NCBI RefSeq assembly: GCF_001704635.1
Contig: NZ_MAXF01000095.1
Coordinates: 124,001-188,000 of the forward strand
Direction of reading: 5' to 3'
Origin: Streptomyces sparsogenes
GTDB taxonomy: Bacteria; Actinomycetota; Actinomycetes; Streptomycetales; Streptomycetaceae
DNA length: 64,000 nucleotides
Below, piece after piece: positions 41,901-49,991 of this stretch (positions are counted from its first letter, which is position 1; each line of letters begins with the position of its first letter). The position numbers and the translations under genes are program-made. Below the pieces are notes generated by a model that was given only the letters and a program-made list of their open reading frames with translations, had not been told where the DNA came from and searched no databases.

Positions 41901-41996
41901 GGCGAGCATCAGGGCGATCTTGGCGGATCCGAGCGGGTCGGGGCGGCCCTCCGTACGCAGTTCTACGGGCCCCAGGATCGAGATCTCGAAGTCCAC
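38904..41996 (-). CDS. SARP-family regulator with NB-ARC and TPR domains (AfsR-like)
   Basis: A 1030-residue regulator. Domain order: OmpR-type winged helix (about 1-95: VDFEISILGPVELRTEGRPDPLGSAKIALMLAALAL), bacterial activation domain BTAD (about 100-250: DWHRFNRLVAQARSL, EALSRAHRLIL), NB-ARC ATPase (about 280-560) with P-loop GMGGVGKS (315-322), RAVIVLDDAAG (Walker B) and CGHLPLALELAAGR (the G-L-P-L-A motif), then about eight TPR repeats (700-1020). The GTG at 41996 has GGGAG six bases upstream. SARPs bind heptameric repeats and activate antibiotic clusters; NB-ARC/TPR parts sense a ligand or phosphorylation. No biosynthetic cluster is adjacent, so the target is unknown. Confidence 0.94.
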   Translation of the reverse strand: MDFEISILGPVELRTEGRPDPLGSAKIALMLAALALDVGKPVALDTLIEQLWDGDPPGKPRASLHSCAAKIRRRLPQADAPGSPSLLVQRAHTYTLAVDPEAVDWHRFNRLVAQARSLADSGDDAQALALLRQAEGLWRGEPLAGLGGLWAENVRATLLEGRLAATLTRIAIEFRRGCFAELVGELSALVARYPTDETLIRHLMVAGYGSGRQADALRTYDLARRRLKEELGADPGEALSRAHRLILNRAPVSELLTDHAPNATATSTGAATAAPNNLPGHAELVGRHEEMGTLQAVLQAPEDGGAVIALQTITGMGGVGKSLLALHAARRLAKRFPAGQLYIDLQAHSAGRHPLTPEAALTTLLRLLGVPATAVPHDLDELTSLWRTMLASRRAVIVLDDAAGPEQVRPLLPGSSSSLIIITSRRRLAGLPGVRPLFLDVLPTDDATALFRRLVGPERSQDANDVANIARLCGHLPLALELAAGRMVSRPSWTTSHLIQRLSRAHGRLNEIRDVYTDIARVFEMSYNTLTAEQQTVFRLLGLHLAPEFGPHSAAALTGLPLEETERIIESLLDAHLLSEPAPDRYRFHDLLGEYALTLTVAEDTEEDRDRAVQRLIDFHLNAAAQADRMIYPRRARLDLHLAPSPCPLPTWPDAQDAKRWLTAERTALVAAERHARTHHHPAQAAQFAHVLAGFLDAEGYWAEAQRMHDHAATHWRTTNNPRAEARALIDLSATLAHSARYPQAVDCARRALTLAQNLHDPTAEAEAVHLLGVLHWHLGRLDEALTFQREALEIRSRSGDQWQVARSQNNLGITLLHLASHLSAKDSFEAALKGFREVGDHREESHVLNNMSDLFLSTGDRESARQALENSLRISTATGSRSDQAVAQCNLANILNLPEDLEAALDLYRQALFSFRQLGDRRNESIALNSIGSAFHAAGRDHEAAVHHRSALALAKSIGAALEETQALRCLGLTELRLGDLQSASDHLEAALDLARRLRFPEEQRRALDTLTDIRLQLSMRDRATASGK

Positions 41997-42040
41997 CAGC
42001 GCTCCCCTATATCGCCGGTCCGCAACGCTCCGTAAGGGCA

Positions 42041-42724
42041 TCATGACATCGGGACAACTTTGGTCACCAGATGGCCTTCGCGGCGAGCGGGGGCAGGAGG
42101 GGCAGGAGGGGCAGGGGAGGCAAGGGGGGACAAGGGAGACAAGGGGGACAGCGCGACGCCGGCCCAACGCGCGCCCTGTGCGCCGGGCGCCTCGCCCGCC
42201 GGCTCGCGACCGGGCCACGGGAAGGCCCACTCCGCCCCGGCCAGCGCCGGGAGCGGCAGCCCCGCCTCCACCCACGCGTGCAGCACCGAGGCGATCAGCG
42301 CGTGCTCCCGCCCGGAGACCGGGGGCCCGCCGGCCGCCGTCACCGCGACCGGCGCGCCGCCCCCGCGCGCCAGGGCGACACACCGGCCGCCGCCGTCCGC
42401 GCCGTCCGCGTCCCGGACCGTGGCGAGCAGGCATCCGGGGTACCGGCGCAGGACGCGGGCCGCGTGCCTGGGGTCGCCCACGCTGCCGTACAGCACATCG
42501 GCGCACGTCAGCGTTGTCGCGTCCGCGGCGCCGCCGAGGTCGACCCGCAGATGGCCGTCGGCCGGCGGGTAACCCGCCGGGCTCTCGGTGATCAGCGCCA
42601 GGTACGGGCCGAGAGCGGACCGTACGACGACCATCGCCGCGCCGCCGCCAACCGGCCCCGTTGCGTGTACGGGCTTCGGCCCGGGCGCCCCGAACCCGTC
42701 GGCTGGGCTTTCCATCACGGACAT
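42041..42724 (-). CDS. Conserved hypothetical protein
   Basis: A 227-residue protein starting MSVMESPADGFGAPGPKP with GGGGGG five bases upstream of the ATG at 42724. The middle holds VVVRSALGPYLALITESPAGYPPADGHLRVDLGGAADATTLTCADVLYGSVGDP and a likely beta sheet. Two Cys occur (TCADVL and PGCLLATV), and the C-terminus is a low-complexity Pro/Ser/Ala tail (LSPLSPLSPLASPAPPAPP). No signal peptide or membrane segment. I do not recognise the family. It lies between the SARP gene and the SpoIIE phosphatase gene in the same direction, 164 bases after the latter. Confidence 0.65.
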   Translation of the reverse strand: MSVMESPADGFGAPGPKPVHATGPVGGGAAMVVVRSALGPYLALITESPAGYPPADGHLRVDLGGAADATTLTCADVLYGSVGDPRHAARVLRRYPGCLLATVRDADGADGGGRCVALARGGGAPVAVTAAGGPPVSGREHALIASVLHAWVEAGLPLPALAGAEWAFPWPGREPAGEAPGAQGARWAGVALSPLSPLSPLASPAPPAPPAPARREGHLVTKVVPMS

Positions 42725-42888
42725 GCCGTCCCCCCGTCTCTCGCGGTCGTATGTCTCGCGGTCCGCTACGGAGCGGTCCGCTACGCGAGGGGCATGCCCG
42801 GCCGCGCGGGCGAAAGCCTTGGCGGACCCTTGCCGAAACCTTGCGGCGCTTGGAAGGAACGCCCGGAAGGCCCGGCGGCGAGGGGCGG

Positions 42889-45492
42889 TCAGGCAGGCGA
42901 CGGCGGGGGGAGGGCCTGTTCGGCCCAGATCGTCTTGCCGGTGGCCGAGTGGCGGCTGCCCCAGCGGCGGCTGAGCTGGGCGACCAGGAGCAGTCCGCGG
43001 CCGCCCTCGTCGAAGACGCGGGCGCGGCGCAGATGGGGCGCGGTGTTGCTGCCGTCGGAGACCTCGCAGATGAGCGTCCGGTCGTGGATCAGGCGTAGCT
43101 GGATGGGTGCGGTGGCGTGCCGCATGGCATTGGTGACCAGCTCGCTGACGATCAGTTCGGTGGTGAAGACGGCCTCGTCGAGCCCCCAGGCGAGCAGCCG
43201 CTCCGTGACGTCCCGGCGGGCGCGGGCGACGAGGGCGGGGTCGTCGGGGATGTCCCAGGTCGCCACGCGCGAGGAGTCGAGGCCGCGGGTGCGGGCCAGG
43301 AGGAGGGCAACGTCGTCGGGCGCGCCCTGCTCGGGGAGCAGCGCCCGCAGCACGCATTCGCACCGCGCGTCCAGCGAGGGGGCGGGGCGGGCCAGCGCCT
43401 CGGTGAGGGTGCTGAGCCCGGCGTCCAGGTCCCGGCCCCGGCCGCCGATCAGACCGTCGGTGTAGAGGGCGAGCACCGTGTCCTCGGGCAGGTCGAGCTC
43501 GATCGCCTCGAAGGGGAGCCCGCCGACGCCGAGCGGCGGGCCGGCCGGCACATGGACGGGGCTCACGGTGCCGTCGGGGTCCAGCAGGACCGGCGGCGGA
43601 TGGCCCGCCCGGGCCACGGAGCAGCGGTGGGCGACCGGGTCGTAGACCGCGTACAGGCAGGTGGCGCCGACGTCCCCGGTGGGCGCGCCCGCGCCGCCCT
43701 CGGCGGAGAGGTGGATGACGAGGTCGTCGAGGTGGGTGAGCAGCTCGTCGGGCGGCAGATCGACGTCGGCGAGCGTGCGTACCGCCGTACGCAGCCGGCC
43801 CATCGTGGCCGAGGCCTGGATGCCGTGGCCGACCACATCGCCGACGACCAGCGCGATCCGCGCCCCGGAGAGCGGGATGACGTCGAACCAGTCGCCGCCC
43901 ACCCCCGCGTACGGCCCGGCGGGCTGGTAGCGGAAGGCGACCTCCACCGCGGTGGGTCCGGCCAGCGCCTGGGGCAGCAGGCTGCGCTGCAGGGCCAGGG
44001 CGGTGTCGCGCTCCCGGGTGAAGCGGCGCGCGTTGTCCAGGCAGACGGCCGCCCTGGTGGTGATCTCCTCCGCGAGCAGGATGTCGTCCTGGGTGAACGG
44101 GTCGGGCCGGGTGTGGCGGGAGAAGACGGCCACGCCCAGGGTGACCCCGCGGGCCCGGATGGGCACGGACATGATCGAGTGGAAGCCGTGGACGCGCAGT
44201 GTGGTGGCGCGGGCGGCGCTCTCGGACGCCCAGCGACTCATGGCGGGGTCCGTCGTCGGGATGATGACGGGGTGGCCCGCCGTCAGGGACACGGTCTGCG
44301 GGGAGTACGACGGATACGTGTCCACCTGCCCCAGCTTGACCACGGCCTCCGGGGCGCCGGGGAGGACGGACTGATGGGCGGCGCGGCGCAGCACCACCGG
44401 GCCGGTGAGCGGGCCGGGCGGCGGCTCGCCGAACGGCTCGTCCTGGTCCAGGCGCTCCAGCAGGTCGACGCTGACGAAGTCGGCCAGGCCCGGGATGCCG
44501 ACGTCGGCCAGCTCCTGGGCGGTCCGCGTGACGTCGAGCGTGGTGCCGATACGGACGCTGGCCTCGCTGAGCAGCAGCAGCCGCTGCCGGGCCAGGTACT
44601 GCTCGGTGATGTCGTGGGCGGCCAGGCAGACGCCGTGCACCTCGCCGTCGGGGGTCTTGAGCGGGGCGAGGCGGGCGGACCAGGCGTGGGCGTGGGCCTC
44701 GCCGCCGACGCGGCGGTGTGTCTCCACCACGCGCCGCTCGCCGGTGCGCAGCACCTCGGCCATGTGGCGTTCGAGCTCTTCGCTCTCCAGCCGCCCGCCG
44801 ATCTCCGACAGCCGCAGGCCGCGGATCTCCTTCTCTGGCAGGCCGATGACCTGGGCCATCTGGTCGTTGATCTTGCGCAGCCGCAGCAGGTCGTCGTAGA
44901 TCGCCACCGGGCAGGGGGACTGCTGGGACGCCAGCGCCTGCAGGGCCTCGTCCTCCGCCTGCTCGATGACGTCCTGGATGTTCCTGGTCGGCTCGGCGGC
45001 CCCGGTGGCCTTGGGGTTCCCGGTGGGCTCGTCAGGGCCCGGGAGCGGGGAGACCAGCAGCCAGTCGCCCGGCCCGTCCGCGCTCGGCGCGCCGCGGTGG
45101 GCCAGCAGCCGGACGCGTACGGGGTGGCCGTCGCGGTGCCGCAGGGTCAGCGTGCCGTTCCAGCGGGGGAGGGCCGCCGCGGCCTGTACGGCGTCGGGGG
45201 AGACCTCCTCGGCGAGCAGGGCGGCGGCGTCCCGGCCCACCACCTCCGCGGGAAGGTGGCCGAGCAGCCGCCGGGCGCCCTCGTTCCAGCTGGTCACGAC
45301 GGCGTCAGCGTTGATCGTGGCCCTGGCCGTGACCGCCTCGTCGAACGGGTCGTGCCCTCGGCCGCCGAACCCGCCGCCGGAACCGCCGCCGGGTCCGTCG
45401 TCGAATCCGCTGGATCCGCTGGATCCGCCGGGTCCGCCTGGCCCGCCGCCGGGTCCGCCGTCGAAGGGAGGGGCGCTGTCGTGGCCTGTCAT
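42889..45492 (-). CDS. PAS/GAF/SpoIIE serine phosphatase with C-terminal RsbW-like ATPase
   Basis: An 867-residue signalling protein. A Gly/Ser-rich start (residues ~8-45) is followed by PAS 1 (about 55-155: VTSWNEGARRLLGHLPAEVVGRDAAALLAEE), PAS 2 (about 190-310: YDDLLRLRKINDQMAQVIGLPEKEIRG), GAF (about 320-500), and a PP2C SpoIIE domain (about 520-720: YAGVGGDWFDVIPL, VGDVVGHGIQASATMGRLRTAVR, with Asp metal ligands). The end is a HATPase domain (N-box ELIVSELVTNAMRHAT; GGRGLLLVAQLSRRWG). One protein thus carries both phosphatase and anti-sigma-kinase-like parts. Targets would be STAS antagonists such as the two at 28.6-29.6 kb, though nothing here links them directly. Confidence 0.93.
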   Translation of the reverse strand: MTGHDSAPPFDGGPGGGPGGPGGSSGSSGFDDGPGGGSGGGFGGRGHDPFDEAVTARATINADAVVTSWNEGARRLLGHLPAEVVGRDAAALLAEEVSPDAVQAAAALPRWNGTLTLRHRDGHPVRVRLLAHRGAPSADGPGDWLLVSPLPGPDEPTGNPKATGAAEPTRNIQDVIEQAEDEALQALASQQSPCPVAIYDDLLRLRKINDQMAQVIGLPEKEIRGLRLSEIGGRLESEELERHMAEVLRTGERRVVETHRRVGGEAHAHAWSARLAPLKTPDGEVHGVCLAAHDITEQYLARQRLLLLSEASVRIGTTLDVTRTAQELADVGIPGLADFVSVDLLERLDQDEPFGEPPPGPLTGPVVLRRAAHQSVLPGAPEAVVKLGQVDTYPSYSPQTVSLTAGHPVIIPTTDPAMSRWASESAARATTLRVHGFHSIMSVPIRARGVTLGVAVFSRHTRPDPFTQDDILLAEEITTRAAVCLDNARRFTRERDTALALQRSLLPQALAGPTAVEVAFRYQPAGPYAGVGGDWFDVIPLSGARIALVVGDVVGHGIQASATMGRLRTAVRTLADVDLPPDELLTHLDDLVIHLSAEGGAGAPTGDVGATCLYAVYDPVAHRCSVARAGHPPPVLLDPDGTVSPVHVPAGPPLGVGGLPFEAIELDLPEDTVLALYTDGLIGGRGRDLDAGLSTLTEALARPAPSLDARCECVLRALLPEQGAPDDVALLLARTRGLDSSRVATWDIPDDPALVARARRDVTERLLAWGLDEAVFTTELIVSELVTNAMRHATAPIQLRLIHDRTLICEVSDGSNTAPHLRRARVFDEGGRGLLLVAQLSRRWGSRHSATGKTIWAEQALPPPSPA

Positions 45493-45724
45493 CGTCGTCT
45501 GTCCCACTTCACCACCGCCTGGCCCCGGTTTCCGGGGAGTAGCCGGTCGCAAGGGCCCGCAGAACCAGCGTCGTGCACATCCCGCACCACATCAACCGGG
45601 GTGCGCGGCAGGTCCGTGTCGCCCACGGGCGGGTCCAGTTTTTCGGGATTGGCCCGAGCTTCTTGATCGCCCGCGCGCCTACTCTCGGCCCGAGCCCCCC
45701 ACCGAGACCGGGAACGGAACCCAC

Positions 45725-47116
45725 ATGGACCCTCGACTCGCCCACGACCTGGCCGACCTGCCCGACGCCCTGGACGCCACCCGGCTGCTCGCCACGGGCC
45801 TGCTCGACGAGCTGGCGGAGCGGCCGGTCATCCCCTCCGTACGGCCGCCCGAGCCCGAACCGCTGCCGGGCGAGGGAGCCGGACTGCGGGCCGCGCTGGA
45901 GGAGTTCGCCGAACGCTGGGAGCCTGCCTTCGGGGCCAGCGCCGGGCCGCGCTACCTGGGGTTCGTCACCGGCGGCAGCACCCCGGCCGCGCTGGTCGGC
46001 GACTGGCTGACCGCGACCGTGGACCAGAACTCGAACTCGTCGCTCGACGGCGCCGGGCAGCACCTGGAGCGCCAGACCGTCGGCTGGCTGCGCGAGCTGT
46101 TCGGCCTCGGCGCGGCACACGACGGCGCGTTCGTCAGCGGCGCCACGATGTCCAACACGGTCGGCCTGGCGATCGCCCGCGAGTGGCTGGGGGAGCGCCG
46201 GGGCGTCTCGGTCGCCGAGGCGGGGGCCGCGGCCCTGGGGCCGGTGCGGGTGCTGTCCGGCGCCCCGCACTCCAGCGTCGCCAAGGCCCTGTCCGTGCTC
46301 GGCCTCGGCCGCTCCGCCCTCGTCCCGGTGCGGACCCTGCCCGGGCGGGAGGCGGTCGACCCGGCCGCGCTGGACGAGGCGCTGGCCCAGGCGGACGGCC
46401 CCTGCGTGGTCGTCGCGAACGCGGGCACGGTCAACACCGTCGACTTCGACGACCTGCGCGCCGTCGCCGCGCTGAAGGAGCGCCACGACTTCTGGCTGCA
46501 CGTCGACGCCGCCTTCGGCGCCTTCGCCGCGCTCTCCCCGCGCCACGCGCACCTCGTGGCCGGGCTGGACGCGGCCGACTCGGTCTGCGTGGACCTCCAC
46601 AAGTGGCTGAACGTGCCGTACGACAGCGCCGTCCAGTTCACCCGCCGCCGCGACCTCCAGGCCCGCGTCTTCCAGAACGCGGCCGCCTACCTCGGCCCGC
46701 TCGGCGACACGCCCGACCTCGTCCACCTCACCCCCGAGAACTCCCGCCGCCTGCGCGCGCTCGCCGCCTGGTTCACGCTGCGCGCGTACGGCCGGGAGGG
46801 GCACCGGGACATCGTCGAACGCTGCGCGGACTGCGCGCACGCGCTGGGCGAGGCCGTGGACGCCACCCCGGGGCTGCGGCTCCTCGCGCCGGTCCGGCTG
46901 AACGTCGTCTGCTTCACCCTGGCCGAGGACCCGACCCCCGAACGGCTCGCCGCCTTCGCCGGGGCACTGGCCGACGAGGTCTTCCTCACCCCGACCGTCT
47001 ACGCCGGGGTCCCTGCGCTGCGGGCCGCCTTCAGCAACTGGCGCACCACCGGGGAGGACGTGCGCCGCATCGCCGAGCGCCTCGGGGCGGCCGCCCGGGC
47101 CGGTGTCCCGCGTTGA
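45725..47116 (+). CDS. PLP-dependent group II decarboxylase/aminotransferase-like enzyme
   Basis: A 463-residue fold-type I PLP enzyme of the pyridoxal-dependent decarboxylase family. WLTATVDQNSNSSLDGAGQHLERQTVGWLRELFG, FVSGATMSNTVGLAIAREW, NAGTVNTVDFDDL, LHVDAAFGAFAAL (HVDAAFG, with Asp261) and VDLHKWLNVPYDSAV (PLP-binding Lys293) are the landmarks. Members decarboxylate aromatic amino acids, glutamate or 2,4-diaminobutyrate; the substrate is unknown. The ATG at 45725 follows GGGAACGG. Its end overlaps the promoter of the next gene. Confidence 0.9.
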   Translation: MDPRLAHDLADLPDALDATRLLATGLLDELAERPVIPSVRPPEPEPLPGEGAGLRAALEEFAERWEPAFGASAGPRYLGFVTGGSTPAALVGDWLTATVDQNSNSSLDGAGQHLERQTVGWLRELFGLGAAHDGAFVSGATMSNTVGLAIAREWLGERRGVSVAEAGAAALGPVRVLSGAPHSSVAKALSVLGLGRSALVPVRTLPGREAVDPAALDEALAQADGPCVVVANAGTVNTVDFDDLRAVAALKERHDFWLHVDAAFGAFAALSPRHAHLVAGLDAADSVCVDLHKWLNVPYDSAVQFTRRRDLQARVFQNAAAYLGPLGDTPDLVHLTPENSRRLRALAAWFTLRAYGREGHRDIVERCADCAHALGEAVDATPGLRLLAPVRLNVVCFTLAEDPTPERLAAFAGALADEVFLTPTVYAGVPALRAAFSNWRTTGEDVRRIAERLGAAARAGVPR

Positions 47117-47142
47117 CAGGGGGATGATCATCCGGCTGTAAT
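47114..47142 (+). promoter_or_regulatory. Near-consensus vegetative promoter
   Basis: TTGACA (47114-47119) and TGTAAT (47137-47142) separated by exactly 17 bases, overlapping the stop of the decarboxylase gene. It is one of the best sigma-A-type promoter matches in the window and would drive the leader ORF at 47226 and the fusion gene at 47426. Confidence 0.7.
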
Positions 47143-47425
47143 GGCGCGCGGTGCCACGTGGCGTCGGCCAGAGAGCAGTGGGCAGGCCGACAGCCGGGTG
47201 AGCACCCTTCACAAGGGACCACGCCATGAGTACGTACTCCGCGCCCTGCGTCTGACCTGGGCGCCTCCGCGCGCCGTCCCTTGTCCCACCGCCTCAGGAC
47301 CTCAAGCCTTCGGCCGTTGGTTTCTTCCGCACCTCCGGACGAGGGTCGCGCGCCTCACCGCCGTCGATCATCGCCGCGGCCTCGCTCGCGGCGCACACAC
47401 ACCTCTTCCGGAGATGCGACACCGC
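47143..47425 (+). other. Long untranslated leader with a palindrome and a tiny ORF
   Basis: The leader between the promoter and the oxidoreductase-hemerythrin gene holds GCCACGTGGC (47153-47162), a perfect 10-base palindrome just after the predicted transcription start, and a nine-codon ORF at 47226-47255. No other gene is supported. Confidence 0.5.
47226..47255 (+). CDS. Nine-residue leader peptide MSTYSAPCV
   Basis: MSTYSAPCV followed by TGA, preceded by AAGGGACCACGCC with an acceptable ribosome-binding site. It lies 170 bases before the start of the fusion gene and about 80 bases after the promoter. A short upstream ORF with a Cys near its end could sense cysteine or redox state through translation, as leader peptides do. 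Regulation by this ORF is inferred. Confidence 0.4.
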   Translation: MSTYSAPCV

Positions 47426-48376
47426 ATGCCCACACCCTTCAACCAGCAGATCATCGAGGAGTTCCGAGCAGCCGGCGGAAAGGTCGGCGGCCCCTTCGAG
47501 GGTGGCGACCTGCTGCTGCTCACCACCACCGGCGCCAGGTCGGGGAGGCCGCACACCACCCCGCTCGGCTACGTCCGCGACGGCGACCTGCTGCTCGTCG
47601 TCGCGTCCAACCTCGGCGCGCCCCACCACCCCGCCTGGTACCACAACCTCCTCGCCCATCCCGTGGTGCGCGTGGAGATCGGCACCGAGGCGTACGAGGC
47701 GATCGCGGTCCCCGCCGAGGGGGAGCGGCGGGACGAGCTGTTCGCGCGGGTGGTGCGGGTGGCGTCCGGGTACGGCGACTATCAGAGCCGTACGGAGCGC
47801 ACCCTGCCGGTTGTGGCGCTGGAGCGGCCCGACCACACGGCGGGGGCGCCCCGCGAGATCAGGACGCTCGCCGACAAGGTCCTGGAGATCCACACCTGGC
47901 TGCGCGGCCAGCTCAGCCACATACGCGAGGAGGCCGCCGCCCACCTCGCCGCCCGCGCCGCCCACCAGGGCCCGGGCGAACCGCCGCCGCCGGGGCTCGG
48001 CCTGCAGATCCGGCAGCACTGCCTGGCCTTCTGCGAGGGCCTGACCCACCACCACGGCGGCGAGGACAAGGCCGTTTTCCCCGCCCTCGCGGCCCACCAC
48101 CCCCAGCTGCGGGAGTCCCTCGACCGGCTCAGCGAGCAACACCGGACGCTCGCAGGCCTCATGGAGCGGCTCCTCGCCCTGCTGGCCGACCTCACCACCG
48201 CCGACCCCGCACGCTTCCGGGCCGAGCTGGACCGGATGACCGAGGAGCTGACGCGACACCTCGACGACGAGGAGAAGTGGCTGCTCCCCGCGCTGGCGGA
48301 GATCCCCTTCCCACCGGCGGCACCGGCGGCCCCGGCGGCCCCGGCGGCGGCCGTGCCGACCGCCGAGGCCGGCTGA
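47426..48376 (+). CDS. Deazaflavin/flavin-dependent nitroreductase fused to a hemerythrin domain
   Basis: A 316-residue fusion. Residues 1-132 match the DUF385/Ddn family (F420-dependent nitroreductase): FNQQIIEEFRAAGGKVGGPFEGGDLLLLTTTGARSGRPHTTPLGYVRDGD, then ASNLGAPHHPAWYHNLLAHPVVRVEIG. Residues ~150-300 are a hemerythrin HHE domain with iron ligands in KVLEIHTWLRGQLSHI, FCEGLTHHHGGEDKAVFPAL, LSEQHRTLAGLM and LTRHLDDEEKWLLPAL. A Pro/Ala-rich tail follows. It may couple an F420 or flavin reductase to O2, NO or iron sensing. The ATG at 47426 is preferred to one 12 bases earlier. Confidence 0.88.
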   Translation: MPTPFNQQIIEEFRAAGGKVGGPFEGGDLLLLTTTGARSGRPHTTPLGYVRDGDLLLVVASNLGAPHHPAWYHNLLAHPVVRVEIGTEAYEAIAVPAEGERRDELFARVVRVASGYGDYQSRTERTLPVVALERPDHTAGAPREIRTLADKVLEIHTWLRGQLSHIREEAAAHLAARAAHQGPGEPPPPGLGLQIRQHCLAFCEGLTHHHGGEDKAVFPALAAHHPQLRESLDRLSEQHRTLAGLMERLLALLADLTTADPARFRAELDRMTEELTRHLDDEEKWLLPALAEIPFPPAAPAAPAAPAAAVPTAEAG

Positions 48377-48596
48377 CCGCACCCCCGCCGAGGCGGCCGG
48401 CCACCCCGCCCGGCCGCCTCCGCGGGCCCGCCGACGCCTCGCACCGCGCGCCTTGACCTCCTCCACCGTGGTGGGGCGGCTGGTGGTGCCGGCGACTTTG
48501 CCCGGGAAAGCCGACCCCTGGTGATCTACGCGGCCTGCCGCGCTGGCGATCGGGACGAAGCGGGATCATCGAGGCGCGGAAGACTAGCCTCGGGCC

Positions 48597-49574
48597 ATGG
48601 TGACGCGCACCCGGCTGTACCACGACGGCACTCTGCTCCTGGAGGACTTTCCCGCCAGGGACCTCTCCGCGCATCTCGCCGATCCGGCGGCGGTCCTGTG
48701 GCTGGACCTGTACCGGCCCGGAGCCGCCGAGTTCACCATGCTCGGCCAGGAGTTCGGCATCCACGAACTCGCTCTGGAGGATGCCGCGCAGCGCGGGCAG
48801 CGGCCGAAACTCGACCGCTATCGCACCCATGAGTTCCTCAGCGCCTACGCCGTGACCGTCAGTCCGGACGGGGCCGAGCTCACATACAGCGAGATCGCCG
48901 TGTTCCTCACCAGGCAGGCCATGATCACCGTCCGCAACGACGAGGGTTTCGACATCGAGAACGTCGTCGCCCGCTGGGACGAGAGCCCGGACCTGGCCGG
49001 CCACGGCGTGGGATTCCTGCTGCACGGCCTGCTCGACCATCTCGTGGACGGCCACTTCGCCGCGGTCCAGCAACTGGACGACAGCGTCGAGGAACTGGAA
49101 GGGCTGCTCTTCGCGGCCGGGCGTCGTCAGATCGAATCGGTGCAGCGCCGGGTTTTCGCACTGCGCAAATCGCTCGTCCGTCTGCGGCGCGTCGTCCTTC
49201 CGATGCGTGAGGTGGTGAACGCGCTCATGCGGCCGGGCCTGCACGTGATCACCGACCCTCTCGTCCCGTACTACCAGGACGTCTACGACCATGTGCTGCG
49301 CGTCACCGAATGGACCGAATCACTCCGGGACCTGGTGGTCTCGGTCATGGAGACGAACCTCTCGGTCCAGGCCAATCGCATGAACCTGGTCATGAAGAAG
49401 GTGACGAGCTGGGCCGCGATCATCGCCGTACCCACTGCGATCACCGGCTACTACGGTCAGAACCTCCCCTATCCCGGGTTCGGCCGCGAGTCGGGATTCA
49501 TCACCTCCGCCGCCGTCATCGTGGTCCTGTCCGCCGTGCTGTATCTGACGTTCAAGCGCAAGGACTGGCTCTGA
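48597..49574 (+). CDS. CorA-family magnesium/divalent cation transporter
   Basis: A 325-residue CorA-like channel with a soluble N-terminal alpha/beta domain (LWLDLYRPGAAEFTMLGQEFGIHELALEDA), a long helix, and two C-terminal transmembrane helices (SWAAIIAVPTAITGYYGQN and ITSAAVIVVLSAVLYLTF). The tripeptide after the first helix is GQN rather than the canonical GMN (TGYYGQNLPYPGF); this variant occurs in an actinobacterial subgroup. The tail KRKDWL is basic as usual. It would move Mg2+ or related ions and stands alone. Confidence 0.9.
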   Translation: MVTRTRLYHDGTLLLEDFPARDLSAHLADPAAVLWLDLYRPGAAEFTMLGQEFGIHELALEDAAQRGQRPKLDRYRTHEFLSAYAVTVSPDGAELTYSEIAVFLTRQAMITVRNDEGFDIENVVARWDESPDLAGHGVGFLLHGLLDHLVDGHFAAVQQLDDSVEELEGLLFAAGRRQIESVQRRVFALRKSLVRLRRVVLPMREVVNALMRPGLHVITDPLVPYYQDVYDHVLRVTEWTESLRDLVVSVMETNLSVQANRMNLVMKKVTSWAAIIAVPTAITGYYGQNLPYPGFGRESGFITSAAVIVVLSAVLYLTFKRKDWL

Positions 49575-49991
49575 CCCGCCCCGGCGTCGGGCACCGGCGA
49601 CCAGGTCGCCAAGGCGGGAAATGCCTGGTCATTCCCGGCTTCTCGGGCCGGTGAGCGGAGTAGTGTGAAGAGGCCGGGAGTTCCTCGCGCACCGGCTCCG
49701 CCGCGGGTGCCGTTTCCGGTGATCGACGACGCCGGGCCGCCCTCCGCGTGCCCGGGGACGGGTCGTGACATGCCCGGGACCATTGGCCGTACGACATCGA
49801 TCAGGCGCGCGCCGTCGCCGCCGACCCGGCTGTCCCTGACACCCGCGCCGGGCGGGCCGGACGGCATGTGGCCACCTCTGATGGCCGGCGACGCCGGCGA
49901 TGCCCCCGGCCAGGAGGTATCAGCCGAAGGGATCGATGCCCGACGCAGGGAAGAGGCGTGGGAGACCGAGGGGGGTGGAGGAGGGCACATC
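49575..49991. other. 417-base spacer without a gene
   Basis: An open frame runs into the downstream gene, but its composition (Pro, Arg, Thr, Gly) is that of non-coding high-GC DNA. No repeats, hairpins with T-runs or recognisable promoters were seen. Confidence 0.55.

Noticed and set aside
38904..42506. An N-terminal extension of the SARP gene to position 42506
   Set aside because: The extra residues are low-complexity and antisense to the downstream side of the next gene; the GTG at 41996 with GGGAG begins the winged helix exactly.
43117..45666. A long + strand open frame opposite the SpoIIE phosphatase gene
   Set aside because: Low-complexity Gly/Arg/Val composition and full antisense overlap with a well-defined multidomain gene.
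48310..48375. Repeated CCGGCGGC units as a tandem repeat element
   Set aside because: They code for the Ala/Pro-rich tail of the fusion protein and need no separate explanation.
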